Assembly: GCF_020829495.1 (NCBI RefSeq)
Contig: NZ_JAIVFQ010000003.1
Coordinates: 186,001 to 250,000, forward strand
Direction of reading: 5' to 3'
DNA: 64,000 nucleotides
Source of the DNA: Nostoc favosum CHAB5714
GTDB taxonomy: Bacteria > Cyanobacteriota > Cyanobacteriia > Cyanobacteriales > Nostocaceae
The notes under the pieces are model-generated. The model did no database searches, was not told the origin of the DNA, and saw nothing but the letters and a program-made list of their open reading frames with translations. Each line of letters starts with the position of its first letter. Within the stretch, counting starts at the first letter, position 1. A program made the translations under genes and the position numbers. Shown here piece after piece: positions 26,062 to 35,633 of this stretch.

Positions 26062-27567
26062 CTAATCCCTAGTCCCCATTGCTTTATCCAAGGACACTGC
26101 TACTACTACGTTTTGGCTATTCACCATTGCTGTAATTGTTGGTTCAGTCCAGCGTGCTAACCAACCAGGTTGAATGCCGAAAATCACAATCAGCACAGCT
26201 AAAATTGCAGCTGGGCCGCGATCGCTCCAATACACCCGTGGTAAGTTGGTAACTTGTGCAGACAAGCGTCCAAAAAAGGCACGGTTGAGAAGTATTAGGA
26301 AGTAAACCGCAGTTAAGCCTGTACCAATCATTGATAGCAGCGTTTGCACTGGAAAAACTGGGAAACTGCCCCGAAAAACGATGAATTCGGAAATAAACCC
26401 CAGCATTCCCGGTATCCCAGCGCTGGCCATAACTCCCACAACAATCAAGCTACCAATTACGGGCATACCCCGTTCTGGATTCAGCAGCCCTTGGAGGACT
26501 TCTAAATCACGGCTTCCGGCTTTTTTATACACAACCCCCACCAGTAAAAACAGCATGGCGGAAATCAAGCCGTGGCTAATCATCTGCATAACAGCACCCA
26601 ACACGCTTAATGGTGTGGAAGCTGCCGCCGCTAAAAGTACGTAGCCCATGTGTCCAATAGAACTGTATGCCACCATTTTTTTCATATCGGTTTGAGCGAT
26701 CGCGCAGGATGCACCATACAGTACACTTACTACTGCCCAAGTTGCTAACCAAGGAGCCACATAAGCCCAAGCTTCTGGTAACAAGTTCATGCCAAACCGC
26801 AGTAAGCCATAAGTTCCCAACTTCAACAACACTCCAGCCAACAGCACAGAAATTGGTGTGGAAGCTTCAACGTGAGCATCTGGCAACCAAGTATGGAAGG
26901 GAACCAAGGGTATTTTAATCCCGAAACCTACCAAAATCCCTGCTAGCAGTAAAAGCTGTGTCGCTAGAGGTAGAGTCGTAGGGTTCAAGGTTGCTAGTGC
27001 AAAGCTAGAGGAACCACTCAGCCAAACCATGCCGAGAAAACTTGCCAAAATCAAGATTCCCGAAACGGCAGTATAAATGAGAAATTTTGTTGCAGCATAA
27101 CCCCGCTTTTCCCCACCCCAAATGGCTATCAACAGATATAGCGGGATTAGTTCCAATTCGTAAAACAAGAAAAATAGCAGTAAATCCTGTGCCAGAAAAG
27201 CTCCAGTCACCCCAGCGCTCAATAATAATATCAAAGAGTAATAAAACTTAGGACGCTGTAGGGATTCATCGCTGCTGTAGATGGCAATGCAAGTTAACAA
27301 TCCATTCAAAACCAGCAGTGGCAAAGATAAACCATCTATTCCCAGGTTATAGTTCAAGCCTAAGACATCTATCCAAGGCAGAGACTCGGCAAACTGTTGA
27401 GTGATTTGCCCTGGATGGAACTGAATTGCTAGTATGATTGTCCACAAGAAAGCAATACTGGCAAAGACTAAAGCCACCCCACGGGCGAATTTACCATTGA
27501 TGCCAGAGGGCGAGAAACCAATTAAAGCTGCGCCGATTAATGGCACTAGAATTAACACACTAAGCAT
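26062..27567 (-). CDS. ndhD4: NAD(P)H-quinone oxidoreductase subunit NdhD (CO2-uptake type)
   Basis: The protein has 501 residues and about 14 membrane helices. It is the antiporter-like NdhD/NuoM subunit of NDH-1: LLFFLFYELELIPLYLLIAIWG carries the conserved Glu, GFGIKIPLVPFHTWLPDAHVEA the conserved Lys and His region, and SSIGHMGYVLL follows. Together with NdhF upstream and CupB downstream it would form the distal membrane arm of the CO2-uptake form of NDH-1. The D4 numbering is inferred from the cupB partner and the ccm context. Confidence 0.88.
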   Translation of the reverse strand: MLSVLILVPLIGAALIGFSPSGINGKFARGVALVFASIAFLWTIILAIQFHPGQITQQFAESLPWIDVLGLNYNLGIDGLSLPLLVLNGLLTCIAIYSSDESLQRPKFYYSLILLLSAGVTGAFLAQDLLLFFLFYELELIPLYLLIAIWGGEKRGYAATKFLIYTAVSGILILASFLGMVWLSGSSSFALATLNPTTLPLATQLLLLAGILVGFGIKIPLVPFHTWLPDAHVEASTPISVLLAGVLLKLGTYGLLRFGMNLLPEAWAYVAPWLATWAVVSVLYGASCAIAQTDMKKMVAYSSIGHMGYVLLAAAASTPLSVLGAVMQMISHGLISAMLFLLVGVVYKKAGSRDLEVLQGLLNPERGMPVIGSLIVVGVMASAGIPGMLGFISEFIVFRGSFPVFPVQTLLSMIGTGLTAVYFLILLNRAFFGRLSAQVTNLPRVYWSDRGPAAILAVLIVIFGIQPGWLARWTEPTITAMVNSQNVVVAVSLDKAMGTRD

Positions 27568-27572
27568 AGACG

Positions 27573-27736
27573 GAATTCAGGTTAGGGGAGCAGGGGAAGC
27601 AGGGGGAGCAGGAGGAGCAGGGGAAGCAGGGGAAGCAGGGGAAGTAGGGGGAGAGTAAAAACTTTTAACTCCTGTACAGACGCGATTAATCGCGTCTCTA
27701 CTCCTAACTCCTGTACAGACGCGATTAATCGCGTCT
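27573..27736. repeat. Spacer with G-rich octamers and two 20-bp palindromes
   Basis: AGCAGGGG-like units at about 27573-27655 are followed by two copies of the perfect palindrome AGACGCGATTAATCGCGTCT at 27678-27697 and 27717-27736. Two more copies lie at 40715 and 40886. It sits between ndhF and ndhD within one transcription direction. Confidence 0.8.
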
Positions 27737-27746
27737 CCTAACTCGC

Positions 27747-29603
27747 TTAAAAAGGTAATTTATCTAGTAAACCAGATGACCAGCTGATGAATAAACCCAA
27801 GACGCTGACGACCGCTAAGATGGTCAACATATAGCCCTGAGATTGCCCAGAAATGCTGTACTTTAAAGTTTGTCCGCCGAGAATCGTCGCAAAGCCAACC
27901 AAGTTTACTAGACCATCGACTAAATAGCGATCGCTCCAAGCAGAGATTTTAGATAGCAGTGCGACTGCACCCACTACCGTTACCCGATAAACTCGGTCAA
28001 TATAAAAATCATAACCTAACAAGTCCTGCACAAATCTCCACGCCAAGATTCTGGATCTTGACCAAGCTTTGTGTAAATGAACTGTAGACCCTACACCTAC
28101 CCCCACCACGGTAGAAATAAACAACGCTAACGCTACATACCAATTAATACTTTCCCAATCTGGTAGCAAGTACCATTGCTGTAGCATCAAAGGCACAAGC
28201 AGAGTCAAGACTGTGAGAATCACCATTGGTAAGGCCATTTGCCAACCAACTTCTGGGGTGCGACGGGTTTTTTGTTGTGGTTTACCCCAGAAAACTAATC
28301 TGAATACTCTGGTCAAGTTTAATGCTGTTAAGCCATTGACTAATAATAAAACCCCAATTACCCAAGGGCTAATATTCACAAAACCGTCAGCCCATGCTAA
28401 CATTGCCCAAAAGCTTCCTAGTGGTAGCAGTGTTACCATTCCGGCTGCACCGACAATAAAAGCAGTAGTTGTGGCTGGCATCCTTGACCACAGACCGCCC
28501 ATTTCTGTTAAGTCTTGGCTTTGGGTAGTCAAGATTACTGAACCGGAACTCATGAATAATAATGCTTTAGCGATCGCATGAGTTAACAGCAACATCAAGG
28601 CTACACCCCCCTGCTGTAACCCCACCGCCAAAAACACTAAGCCCATGTATGCACTGGTGGAATGAGATAGCGATCGCTTAATGTCAATTTGAGCTATGGA
28701 TACTAATGTCGCCCCAATTGCTGTCACCGTTCCCATTACTACTAATACATTCAAGGCAACTGGCGACAGGGCTAACAATGGTTGTAGTTTATAGAGCAAA
28801 TAAGCACCACCAGCTACTACTAGTGAGTTTCTCATTACCGAGGCGGGGTTGGGCCCTTCCATTGCCTCATCCAACCAAAGATGCAGGGGAAATTGAGCGC
28901 ATTTACCAGCAGGCCCAGCAATTAACGCCAACCCTAGCAATGTTGATGCCATTGGGCTTAAATTAGCCGTTTGCGCCCACTCATATAAATTTGAAAAGTT
29001 CAAACTGCCGGCTAAGGTGGAAAGTGTCACCACTCCCATCAGCAGCAACAAGTCTCCCACCCGTTTGGTTAAAAACGCATCCCGCGCTGCTGTCACTACT
29101 AGCGGTTGAGCATACCAGAATCCCACCAGCAAGTAAGTCGAAAGCGTCAGCACTTCCAAAAGGCCATAGCTGAAAAACAAAGAATCACTGATTGCTAAAG
29201 CACTCAGCGCTGCTTCAAAAAATCCTAGCAGCGCAAAAAAACGCGCCAACGACCAGTCTTTTTCCATGTAACCCAGAGCGTAAACTTGTGCAAGTAAGCT
29301 TAACCCTGTAATTAAAACTGTTGCCCCAATGCTGACTGCCGAAAGTTCCAAGGCAAAAGATAAGTCTAAATCAGCAGCTTTAAACCACGTCACCAGTAAC
29401 TTTTCTGGTTCTCTATCCCAGATAATGTTAAATACAAACAGGCTATGGGCAAAAGCCAAAACGGTCGTCAACAAGTTTATGTATGCCGCAGGTCTTGGCC
29501 CTGTTCGCTGAATTATTCCTATTCCCCACGGCAACGTCAAAATTGCGCCTAATAAGCTATATAAAGGCACAAACCAACTTGTTGAAAATAGAAATTGATG
29601 CAT
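27747..29603 (-). CDS. ndhF4: NAD(P)H-quinone oxidoreductase subunit NdhF (CO2-uptake type)
   Basis: The protein has 618 residues and about 16 membrane helices, normal for NdhF. It is the terminal antiporter-like (NuoL) subunit: SYGLLEVLTLSTYLLVGFWY has the conserved Glu, GPAGKCAQFPLHLWLDEAMEGPNPASVM the proton-path region, and a long lateral helix is expected near residues 510-560. First gene of the minus-strand CO2-uptake cluster, divergent from the carboxysome operon across 660 bases. Assignment to F4 rather than F3 rests on synteny. Confidence 0.88.
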   Translation of the reverse strand: MHQFLFSTSWFVPLYSLLGAILTLPWGIGIIQRTGPRPAAYINLLTTVLAFAHSLFVFNIIWDREPEKLLVTWFKAADLDLSFALELSAVSIGATVLITGLSLLAQVYALGYMEKDWSLARFFALLGFFEAALSALAISDSLFFSYGLLEVLTLSTYLLVGFWYAQPLVVTAARDAFLTKRVGDLLLLMGVVTLSTLAGSLNFSNLYEWAQTANLSPMASTLLGLALIAGPAGKCAQFPLHLWLDEAMEGPNPASVMRNSLVVAGGAYLLYKLQPLLALSPVALNVLVVMGTVTAIGATLVSIAQIDIKRSLSHSTSAYMGLVFLAVGLQQGGVALMLLLTHAIAKALLFMSSGSVILTTQSQDLTEMGGLWSRMPATTTAFIVGAAGMVTLLPLGSFWAMLAWADGFVNISPWVIGVLLLVNGLTALNLTRVFRLVFWGKPQQKTRRTPEVGWQMALPMVILTVLTLLVPLMLQQWYLLPDWESINWYVALALFISTVVGVGVGSTVHLHKAWSRSRILAWRFVQDLLGYDFYIDRVYRVTVVGAVALLSKISAWSDRYLVDGLVNLVGFATILGGQTLKYSISGQSQGYMLTILAVVSVLGLFISWSSGLLDKLPF

Positions 29604-30264
29604 TTAAATTCACCTTGACGACTCAGCCTTAATTTTAAAAAAGCTTTTATACAATTATTTATTTTACAAAATTAATTTAGTAGAAATATCAATATTTTTT
29701 TTACTCTTGTTTCAACTAAATTCTCATAAGTATTTTTACTTTTCTTTACCCTATTAAACTTCGATAAAATATAACTTTACATAGGTTAAAGCATTTACTT
29801 GCTTTAACCTCACCTTTGTTTTTACATTTTTATTTCTACTTTGAACAAACTACTTTATACGATATATTTGGAAAAATTATATATTTTTCACTTAGTCCTT
29901 GTACATATAGCAAAAATTGGCAGAACCTAGACACAGCATAAGATATAGCCGCTTGTCGTCCCTCCCCAGATAAAATTACCCTTGGTTATGAATGTCGTTT
30001 TGTAAATGTGATAAAGAAATTATAAAGCATAAGTGGCTCCTCTAGGAATCAGTGAACTTTAATTGCTCAGGAGGACAGATAAATTTTTGTTAAGTTTTTT
30101 AAAACTTTCTTATCATAAACTATTATAGTAATTTATATTGCCAGGAAGGCCAACCTTTCCTATGCTTAATTTGGAAGTGTTTTCTTAGCTATTAAGATCA
30201 AGCTCTCCCCGTCAAAAATTTTAAGCGACAGTACAGATTGGATTAATATTGTAGGAGTTCTGCG
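29604..30264. other. Divergent promoter region of ndhF and the ccm operon
   Basis: A 660-base, very AT-rich spacer with no gene. It must hold promoters for both clusters. LysR-type boxes (TTA-N7/8-TAA) for CmpR-like regulators are plausible given the AT content, but none stands out enough to assign. AGGAG lies 9 bases before the ccmK2 ATG. Confidence 0.5.
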
Positions 30265-30573
30265 ATGCCAATTGCAGTTGGGATGATTGAAACGAAGGGC
30301 TTTCCAGCAGTAGTGGAAGCTGCTGATGCGATGGTGAAAGCCGCCCGTGTGACTTTAGTAGGGTATGAAAAAATTGGTAGCGCTCGCGTCACCGTGATAG
30401 TTAGGGGAGATGTATCGGAAGTACAAGCTTCCGTAGCTGCTGGGGTTGAAGCGGCGAAAAGAGTAAATGGTGGTGAAGTGTTATCCACTCACATTATTGC
30501 TCGTCCTCACGAAAACCTAGAATACGTATTGCCGATACGTTACACAGAAGCTGTGGAACAGTTCCGTACCTAA
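30265..30573 (+). CDS. ccmK2: Carboxysome shell protein CcmK2 (BMC hexamer)
   Basis: The protein has 102 residues and a single BMC (Pfam 00936) domain: [23 protein letters not shown] and [12 protein letters not shown], with KIGS lining the hexamer pore. It forms the flat hexamers of the beta-carboxysome facets, which pass bicarbonate and RuBP and hold CO2. The short C-terminus (EAVEQFRT) identifies the CcmK2 type. It is the first gene of the ccm operon and is 95 bases from its paralogue. Confidence 0.95.
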   Translation: MPIAVGMIETKGFPAVVEAADAMVKAARVTLVGYEKIGSARVTVIVRGDVSEVQASVAAGVEAAKRVNGGEVLSTHIIARPHENLEYVLPIRYTEAVEQFRT

Positions 30574-30668
30574 AAGCTGTTTAAACAAAGTAATTAACAC
30601 TCTTTACCTTTTTGAGCATCGCTTTCTTTTGTCCAGGGCTAAAAACTTTAAATAGGGATTAAAATCTA

Positions 30669-31013
30669 ATGTCAATTGCAGTGGGAATGGTTGAAACGCT
30701 AGGCTTTCCAGCAGTAGTGGAAGCTGCTGATGCAATGGTGAAAGCTGCCCGTGTTACTCTAGTAGGCTATGAAAAAATCGGTAGTGGTCGAGTTACCGTG
30801 ATTGTTCGGGGTGATGTGTCGGAAGTGCAAGCTTCCGTAGGCGCTGGTGTTGAATCAGTGAAGCGAGTCAACGGCGGACAAGTGCTGTCTACTCACATCA
30901 TTGCTCGTCCTCACGAAAACTTGGAATACGTCCTACCAATTCGTTATACCGAAGATGTAGAGCAATTCCGGGAAAATGTGAATGCAATTCGTCCTTTCGG
31001 TAGAAGACCGTAA
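30669..31013 (+). CDS. ccmK1: Carboxysome shell protein CcmK1 (BMC hexamer)
   Basis: The protein has 114 residues and is very close to CcmK2, with the pore KIGS and a longer C-terminal tail ([11 protein letters not shown]) typical of CcmK1. It is a structural facet protein of the carboxysome that forms hexamers with or beside CcmK2. Only 7 bases separate its stop from ccmL, so the two are probably translationally coupled. Confidence 0.95.
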   Translation: MSIAVGMVETLGFPAVVEAADAMVKAARVTLVGYEKIGSGRVTVIVRGDVSEVQASVGAGVESVKRVNGGQVLSTHIIARPHENLEYVLPIRYTEDVEQFRENVNAIRPFGRRP

Positions 31014-31020
31014 TTAAAGA

Positions 31021-31323
31021 ATGCAAGTCGCCAAAGTTCGCGGCACAGTAGTTAGCACACAAAAAGATCCAAGTCTTCGAGGTGTCAAACTACTGTTGTT
31101 ACAATTAGTGGATGAAGACGGCAACATCCTGCCACAATACGAGGTAGCAGCAGATATTGTGGGAGCAGGAGTAGATGAGTGGGTACTTGTCAGTCGTGGC
31201 AGTGCCGCTCGTCAAGTTATTGGCAATGAACAGCGACCATTAGATGCAGTGGTAGTAGCGATCATAGATACTATTCACGTTGAAGATCGCCTAATTTACA
31301 GCAAAAAAGATCAATATCGATAA
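31021..31323 (+). CDS. ccmL: Carboxysome vertex protein CcmL (BMC pentamer)
   Basis: The protein has 100 residues, of the EutN/CcmL family (MQVAKVRGTVVSTQKDPSLRG, then VGAGVDEWVLVSRGSAAR and AVVVAIIDTI). Five copies form a pentamer that caps each vertex of the icosahedral shell, closing it. Low dosage relative to CcmK is needed; the following heptamer repeats may contribute to differential expression. Confidence 0.96.
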   Translation: MQVAKVRGTVVSTQKDPSLRGVKLLLLQLVDEDGNILPQYEVAADIVGAGVDEWVLVSRGSAARQVIGNEQRPLDAVVVAIIDTIHVEDRLIYSKKDQYR

Positions 31324-31411
31324 GTCATTAGTCATTTAGTCATTAGTCACTTGCTCTCGACAAAAGGCAAATGATAAAGGACAAATGACAAATGACAAGT
31401 GACAATACAGG
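31323..31411. repeat. Heptamer repeats between ccmL and ccmM
   Basis: TAGTCATT units are followed by AAATGACA units, which are near reverse complements. In the operon mRNA they could fold into a long hairpin just before the ccmM ribosome site (GGAGGAATC). Confidence 0.75.
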
Positions 31412-31423
31412 AGGAATCTCGAA

Positions 31424-33436
31424 ATGGCAGTCCGCAGCACGGCGGCACCTCCAACCCCGTGGTCGAGGAATTTAGCTGAAGCCCAAATCCATGAAACAGC
31501 CTTTGTGCATCCGTTCTCCAATCTGATTGGGGATGTACATATAGGTGCAAATGTAATCGTTGCTCCGGGGACTACGATTAGAGCGGATGAAGGCACACCT
31601 TTTTATATTGGTGAAAATACTAATATTCAAGATGGTGTAGTGATTCATGGCTTGGAGCAAGGTCGAGTAATTGGCGATGATCAAAATAAATACTCGGTGT
31701 GGGTAGGTAAAAACAGTTGCATTACCCACATGGCTTTAATTCACGGACCAGCTTATGTAGGAGATAATTCCTTCATTGGCTTTCGCTCTACGGTGTTTAA
31801 TGCCAGGGTAGGTGCAGGTTGCATCGTGATGATGCACACTTTGATTCAAGACGTAGAAATCCCCGCAGGTAAGTATGTACCTTCGGGAGCGATCATTACC
31901 AATCAGCAGCAAGCTGACCGCTTGCCAGATGTGCAAGATCAGGATAAGGACTTTGCTCATCATGTGGTTGGGATTAATCAGGCGCTGCGAGCTGGTTATC
32001 TTTGTGCTGCGGATAGCAAATGTATTGCACCAATTCGGGATGAGAACACTAAATCTTATATAGGTAATGGTGTTACTGTTTTAGAGCTAGAAAGGAGTAG
32101 TGAAGTGTCGAGCAATAGCTTGGGTGCAGAAACAATAGAGCAGTTGCGCTATCTATTGGAACAAGGGTATAAGATTGGTACAGAACACGTAGACCAGAGA
32201 CGGTTCCGCACGGGTTCTTGGACTAGTTGCCAACCAATTGAACCGAGATCCATCGGTGAAGCGATCGCAGCATTAGAAAGCTGTGTAACAAGCCATAGCG
32301 GCGAGTATGTCCGGCTGTTTGGTATTGACAAAGATAGACGACGTGTGTTAGAAAGCATCATCCAACGCCCGGATGGTGATGTTAAACCAGCTACCAATTT
32401 TAAGGCTCCGGCTAGTAGTCATAGCAATGGCAGCTACAGCAGTAGCTACAGCAGTAATGGTAATGGTAACGGCTCTAGCAGTGGTAAAGTCAATGGCGAA
32501 ACTGTAGAGCAAATCCGCCAACTTTTGGCAGGTGGTTACAAAATTGGCATGGAACACGTAGACGAGCGCCGTTTCCGCACTGGTTCCTGGACTAGCTGCA
32601 AGCCAATTGAAGCAACTTCTATAAATCAAGTAATTTCCGGCTTGGAAGAATGTATAGAAAGCCATCAAGGCGAGTATGTGCGTTTAATCGGCATTGATAC
32701 CAAAGCCAAACGACGGGTATTAGAGAGCATAATCCAACGTCCAAATGGTCAAGTAACCTCCTCTGGTAGTCAGAAATCATTTACTAGCAGTGGGGCCTCT
32801 GCTAATGCTACGGCGACAGTTACTAGCAACCGTTTGAGTACAGAAGTGGTAGACCAACTCCGGCAATTATTGGCCGGTGGGTATAAAATTAGCCTTGAAC
32901 ACGTAGATGAACGACGGTTCCGTACAGGTTCCTGGACTAGTACTGGTCAGATTCAAGCCTCCTCAGAAAGAGAAGCGATCGCAGCCGTAGAAGGACACCT
33001 TGGCGAATATCAAGGGGAATATGTACGCTTAATTGGTATTGACCCCAAAGCCAAACGGCGGGTATTAGAAACAATTATCCAACGTCCAAATGGTCAAGTA
33101 GCCTCCTCTGGTAGTCAGAAATCATTTACTAGCAGTGCGCCTTCTGCAACAGCAACAGCAACAGCTACCAGTACCCGCTTGAGTACTGAAGTTGTAGACC
33201 AACTCCGACAATTATTGGCTGGCGGCTCTAAAATTAGCCTTGAACACGTAGACCAACGGCGGTTCCGTACAGGTTCCTGGACTAGTACCGGTCAAATTCA
33301 AGCCTCCTCAGAAAGAGAAGCGATCGCAGCCGTAGAAGGACACCTTGGCGAATACCAAGGGGAATATGTGCGCCTAATTGGTATTGACCCCAAAGCCAAG
33401 CGTCGGGTATTAGAAACGATTATCCAACGGCCTTAA
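31424..33436 (+). CDS. ccmM: Carboxysome Rubisco-condensing protein CcmM with active-type gamma-carbonic anhydrase domain
   Basis: The protein has 670 residues. Residues 1-210 are a gamma-carbonic anhydrase left-handed beta helix. The Zn ligands His75, His102 and His107 are present, and Cys194 and Cys200 match the disulfide that activates the Thermosynechococcus enzyme, so this domain is probably catalytic. Four Rubisco-small-subunit-like (SSUL) repeats follow, at about 233-320, 360-440, 470-555 and 585-670, joined by Ser/Ala/Thr linkers. They bind and condense Rubisco. The first two SSULs have a Cys pair (SWTSC and SC/EC); the last two have none. SSUL 3 and 4 are a recent 345-bp duplication. 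An internal start can yield the short, SSUL-only form. Confidence 0.96.
   Translation: MAVRSTAAPPTPWSRNLAEAQIHETAFVHPFSNLIGDVHIGANVIVAPGTTIRADEGTPFYIGENTNIQDGVVIHGLEQGRVIGDDQNKYSVWVGKNSCITHMALIHGPAYVGDNSFIGFRSTVFNARVGAGCIVMMHTLIQDVEIPAGKYVPSGAIITNQQQADRLPDVQDQDKDFAHHVVGINQALRAGYLCAADSKCIAPIRDENTKSYIGNGVTVLELERSSEVSSNSLGAETIEQLRYLLEQGYKIGTEHVDQRRFRTGSWTSCQPIEPRSIGEAIAALESCVTSHSGEYVRLFGIDKDRRRVLESIIQRPDGDVKPATNFKAPASSHSNGSYSSSYSSNGNGNGSSSGKVNGETVEQIRQLLAGGYKIGMEHVDERRFRTGSWTSCKPIEATSINQVISGLEECIESHQGEYVRLIGIDTKAKRRVLESIIQRPNGQVTSSGSQKSFTSSGASANATATVTSNRLSTEVVDQLRQLLAGGYKISLEHVDERRFRTGSWTSTGQIQASSEREAIAAVEGHLGEYQGEYVRLIGIDPKAKRRVLETIIQRPNGQVASSGSQKSFTSSAPSATATATATSTRLSTEVVDQLRQLLAGGSKISLEHVDQRRFRTGSWTSTGQIQASSEREAIAAVEGHLGEYQGEYVRLIGIDPKAKRRVLETIIQRP
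32094..32107 (+). promoter_or_regulatory. Internal ribosome site and GTG start for the short CcmM isoform
   Basis: AAAGGAG ends at 32097 and an in-frame GTG (Val228) lies at 32105, 7 bases on, exactly between the carbonic anhydrase and first SSUL domains. Beta-cyanobacteria make a short CcmM (M35-type) from such a site. Here it would hold four SSULs (443 residues). Confidence 0.8.
32741..33430 (+). repeat. Recent 345-bp tandem duplication within ccmM
   Basis: The segments starting at 32741 and 33086 are almost identical, from linker (CCTCTGGTAGTCAGAAATC) through a full SSUL domain. The period is 345 bp (115 codons). Confidence 0.85.
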
Positions 33437-33438
33437 AA

Positions 33439-33575
33439 AGTTAGGAGTTAGGAGTTAGGAGTTAGGAGTTAGAAGTTGAAAAAAATTGTTAATTCATAAC
33501 TCTAAACTTAAAATTTATAACTTCTTACTTTTAATGAACTCCTAACTCCTCACTTATAACTCCTAACTCTCTATT
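33439..33575. repeat. Heptamer repeats (GTTAGGA / CTCCTAA) between ccmM and ccmN
   Basis: GTTAGGA units at about 33439-33475 are mirrored by CTCCTAACT units at about 33538-33572. The transcript could fold these into a stem with a loop of about 65 bases, separating ccmM from ccmN. Confidence 0.75.
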
Positions 33576-33601
33576 TTCCGGCTTCCGAGGTTAAAATTTC
33601 C

Positions 33602-34375
33602 ATGTCTGTGCCGCTACTGCGCCTCAGCAATAACTTTGATTCTTATATTAGTGGTGAGGTGACTATTCATCCAAGCGCAGTACTTGCACCTGGGGTGATC
33701 CTCCAAGCGGCTGTGAACAGCAAGATCATCATTGGGCCAGGGGTCTGTATTGGGATGGGAGCAATTCTCCAAGTCCATGAAGGAACCCTAGAGGTACAAG
33801 CAGGCGCAAACTTGGGAGCCGGTTTTTTGATGGTTGGCAAGGGCAAAATTGGAGCAAATGCTTGCATTGGTTCGGCAACAACAGTTTTTAACTGTTCAGT
33901 TGAACCTGGACAAGTAATTGCGCCTGGTTCAATTTTAGGAGACACCAGTCGGCAAGTTGCTCAAACCAAGCAACCAGAATCATCCACGAATAACCCTACG
34001 GCTACAAGTGCGCCACCGCAGAAGGAAGAGAAAAATGGCTCAGGGGGAGGTAAGGAAAAAGAAGTTTCCTCAACTAAATTCTCAGCTTCAGCTTTTGTGG
34101 ATTTCAAACAAAATAAGTCGATTTCTTATTTTAAATCTCCCGCCACTCCAGAAAGCCAGTCTCCTCCCGTAGAAGAACCCGCCAATGATGTTGACTTGAC
34201 CTTGCAACAATCCGCCCAAGAGTCTACAGAACATGACTCAGACCCCAATCAGCTAACCACAGAATCTGCTAACGGTTTCGGGACTCAAATTTATGGGCAA
34301 GGGAGCATACACAGGCTGTTGACTACATTGTTTCCCCATAGACAATCCTTGAGCGACCCAAACTCTGACGATTAG
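33602..34375 (+). CDS. ccmN: Carboxysome assembly protein CcmN
   Basis: The protein has 257 residues. The N-terminal half is a left-handed beta helix of hexapeptide repeats (VTIHPSAVLAPGV, IGPGVCIGMGAIL, IGANACIGSAT) that binds CcmM. The middle (about 120-235) is disordered and rich in Ser, Thr, Pro and Gln. The C-terminus (IYGQGSIHRLLTTLF) is the amphipathic encapsulation peptide that recruits CcmK. It therefore links the Rubisco-CcmM core to the shell. Length and layout are normal for the family. Confidence 0.93.
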   Translation: MSVPLLRLSNNFDSYISGEVTIHPSAVLAPGVILQAAVNSKIIIGPGVCIGMGAILQVHEGTLEVQAGANLGAGFLMVGKGKIGANACIGSATTVFNCSVEPGQVIAPGSILGDTSRQVAQTKQPESSTNNPTATSAPPQKEEKNGSGGGKEKEVSSTKFSASAFVDFKQNKSISYFKSPATPESQSPPVEEPANDVDLTLQQSAQESTEHDSDPNQLTTESANGFGTQIYGQGSIHRLLTTLFPHRQSLSDPNSDD

Positions 34376-34432
34376 TCCGAGTAAGTGTTAATTGTAAGTT
34401 GTCAGCTTTGTGATTATCTGGGAAAGTTCATA

Positions 34433-35221
34433 ATGGAAACATCTAATCAACGGTCTATGAGTACCATGCATGGAGCGAGTAGTCAAGAAACCTTTCAGGA
34501 CACTGCTTTGGGTTTAGTTTCTACCCGCAGCTTTCCAGCAATAGTTGGGACGGCGGATATGATGCTCAAATCAGCAGGAGTTCACCTAGTTGGGTATGAA
34601 AAAATTGGTGGCGGGCATTGTACTGCGATCATCCGAGGTGGAATTGCTGACGTGCGTCTTGCGGTAGAATCTGGTGTCCAAACGGCTGAACAGTTTGGTC
34701 AGTTGGTTTCTAGCTTAGTGATTCCCCGACCTTATCCCAACCTAGATATAGTACTTCCCATCACAACCCGTTTTACTAAATTGATGGAAGAGGGGAATTA
34801 CAGCCGTCTGAGTAACCAAGCAATTGGTTTGGTAGAAACGCGAGGATTTCCGGCGATGGTAGGAGCATGTGATGCCATGCTTAAAGCTGCTGATGTTCAT
34901 TTGGCAGCATACGAAAAAATTGGTGGGGGATTGTGTACAGCGATTATTCGGGGTTCCGTAGCAAATGTAGCAGTAGCAGTGGAAGCAGGGATGTTTGAGG
35001 CAGAACGCATTGGGGAATTAAATGCAGTAATGGTAATTCCCCGACCGCTAGATGAAATGGAGCAAACTTTGCCATTAGCAAGCTGCTGGATAGAAGAACG
35101 CGAACCGTTAAACTTGCCAGTGAATATTAAAGAACAAGTTGCCGAAATTGAGGTACTAAGATTACCAGATTTAACCAAACTACCGACAAAAATTGCAGAA
35201 GAATTATGGAATGATGAATGA
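34433..35221 (+). CDS. ccmO: Carboxysome shell protein CcmO (tandem BMC)
   Basis: The protein has 262 residues from ATG 34433; an in-frame GTG at 34385 would add 16 residues unlike the family. Two BMC domains are fused (about 22-115 and 128-215: LGLVSTRSFPAIVGTADMML and IGLVETRGFPAMVGACDAML), giving a pseudohexameric trimer likely at shell facets or edges. The pore loops read KIGGGHC and KIGGGLC, unlike the KIGS of CcmK. An acidic tail follows. It is the last gene of the operon here; in some cyanobacteria ccmO is unlinked. Confidence 0.93.
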   Translation: METSNQRSMSTMHGASSQETFQDTALGLVSTRSFPAIVGTADMMLKSAGVHLVGYEKIGGGHCTAIIRGGIADVRLAVESGVQTAEQFGQLVSSLVIPRPYPNLDIVLPITTRFTKLMEEGNYSRLSNQAIGLVETRGFPAMVGACDAMLKAADVHLAAYEKIGGGLCTAIIRGSVANVAVAVEAGMFEAERIGELNAVMVIPRPLDEMEQTLPLASCWIEEREPLNLPVNIKEQVAEIEVLRLPDLTKLPTKIAEELWNDE

Positions 35222-35633
35222 TGATAGATGAATTTGCGAAAATCATCATTCAGCATTCATCGGGAAGTGAAAGGAATCTTACGCTTTTCTTGTTGTTCTG
35301 ATAATAGCTTCTTAAATCCATAAATAAAATACCTTTCTTTTAATAGAAGTAATAGAGTTTTGTCTATAATATATTAAAACTCATAACTTTCTATGAGCAT
35401 CGCTATATAGGACTCGTATTTGATTTTTGAAAAAATCAATACACCCCGAAAAGGCTTCTTGCCCACTCCCTACTCCCCGCCTATCGCGCTTGTGCTGCGC
35501 TTCTCTGCGAGACGCTTTGCGAACGCGCAGCACACAAATAATTTCAAAAATCAAAGCGAACTACTATAGCATTTGCAAGTGTTCAGTAATCTAGTTTTAT
35601 ATTGATGAATAGCTATTTACAGGAGAACCACCT
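35222..35633. other. Spacer between ccmO and cmpR
   Basis: No gene is seen. It holds a GC-rich small repeat (about 35485-35535, GCGCTTGTGCTGCGCTTCTCTGCGAGACGC-type) in otherwise AT-rich DNA, and near repeats of the stretch around 35410 (TATTTGATTTTTGAAAAAATCAA). The cmpR ribosome site AGGAG is near 35621. Confidence 0.5.

Noticed and set aside
31323-31411. Possible CRISPR array
   Set aside because: The repeats are heptamers without spacers. This is a short tandem repeat, as elsewhere in the window.
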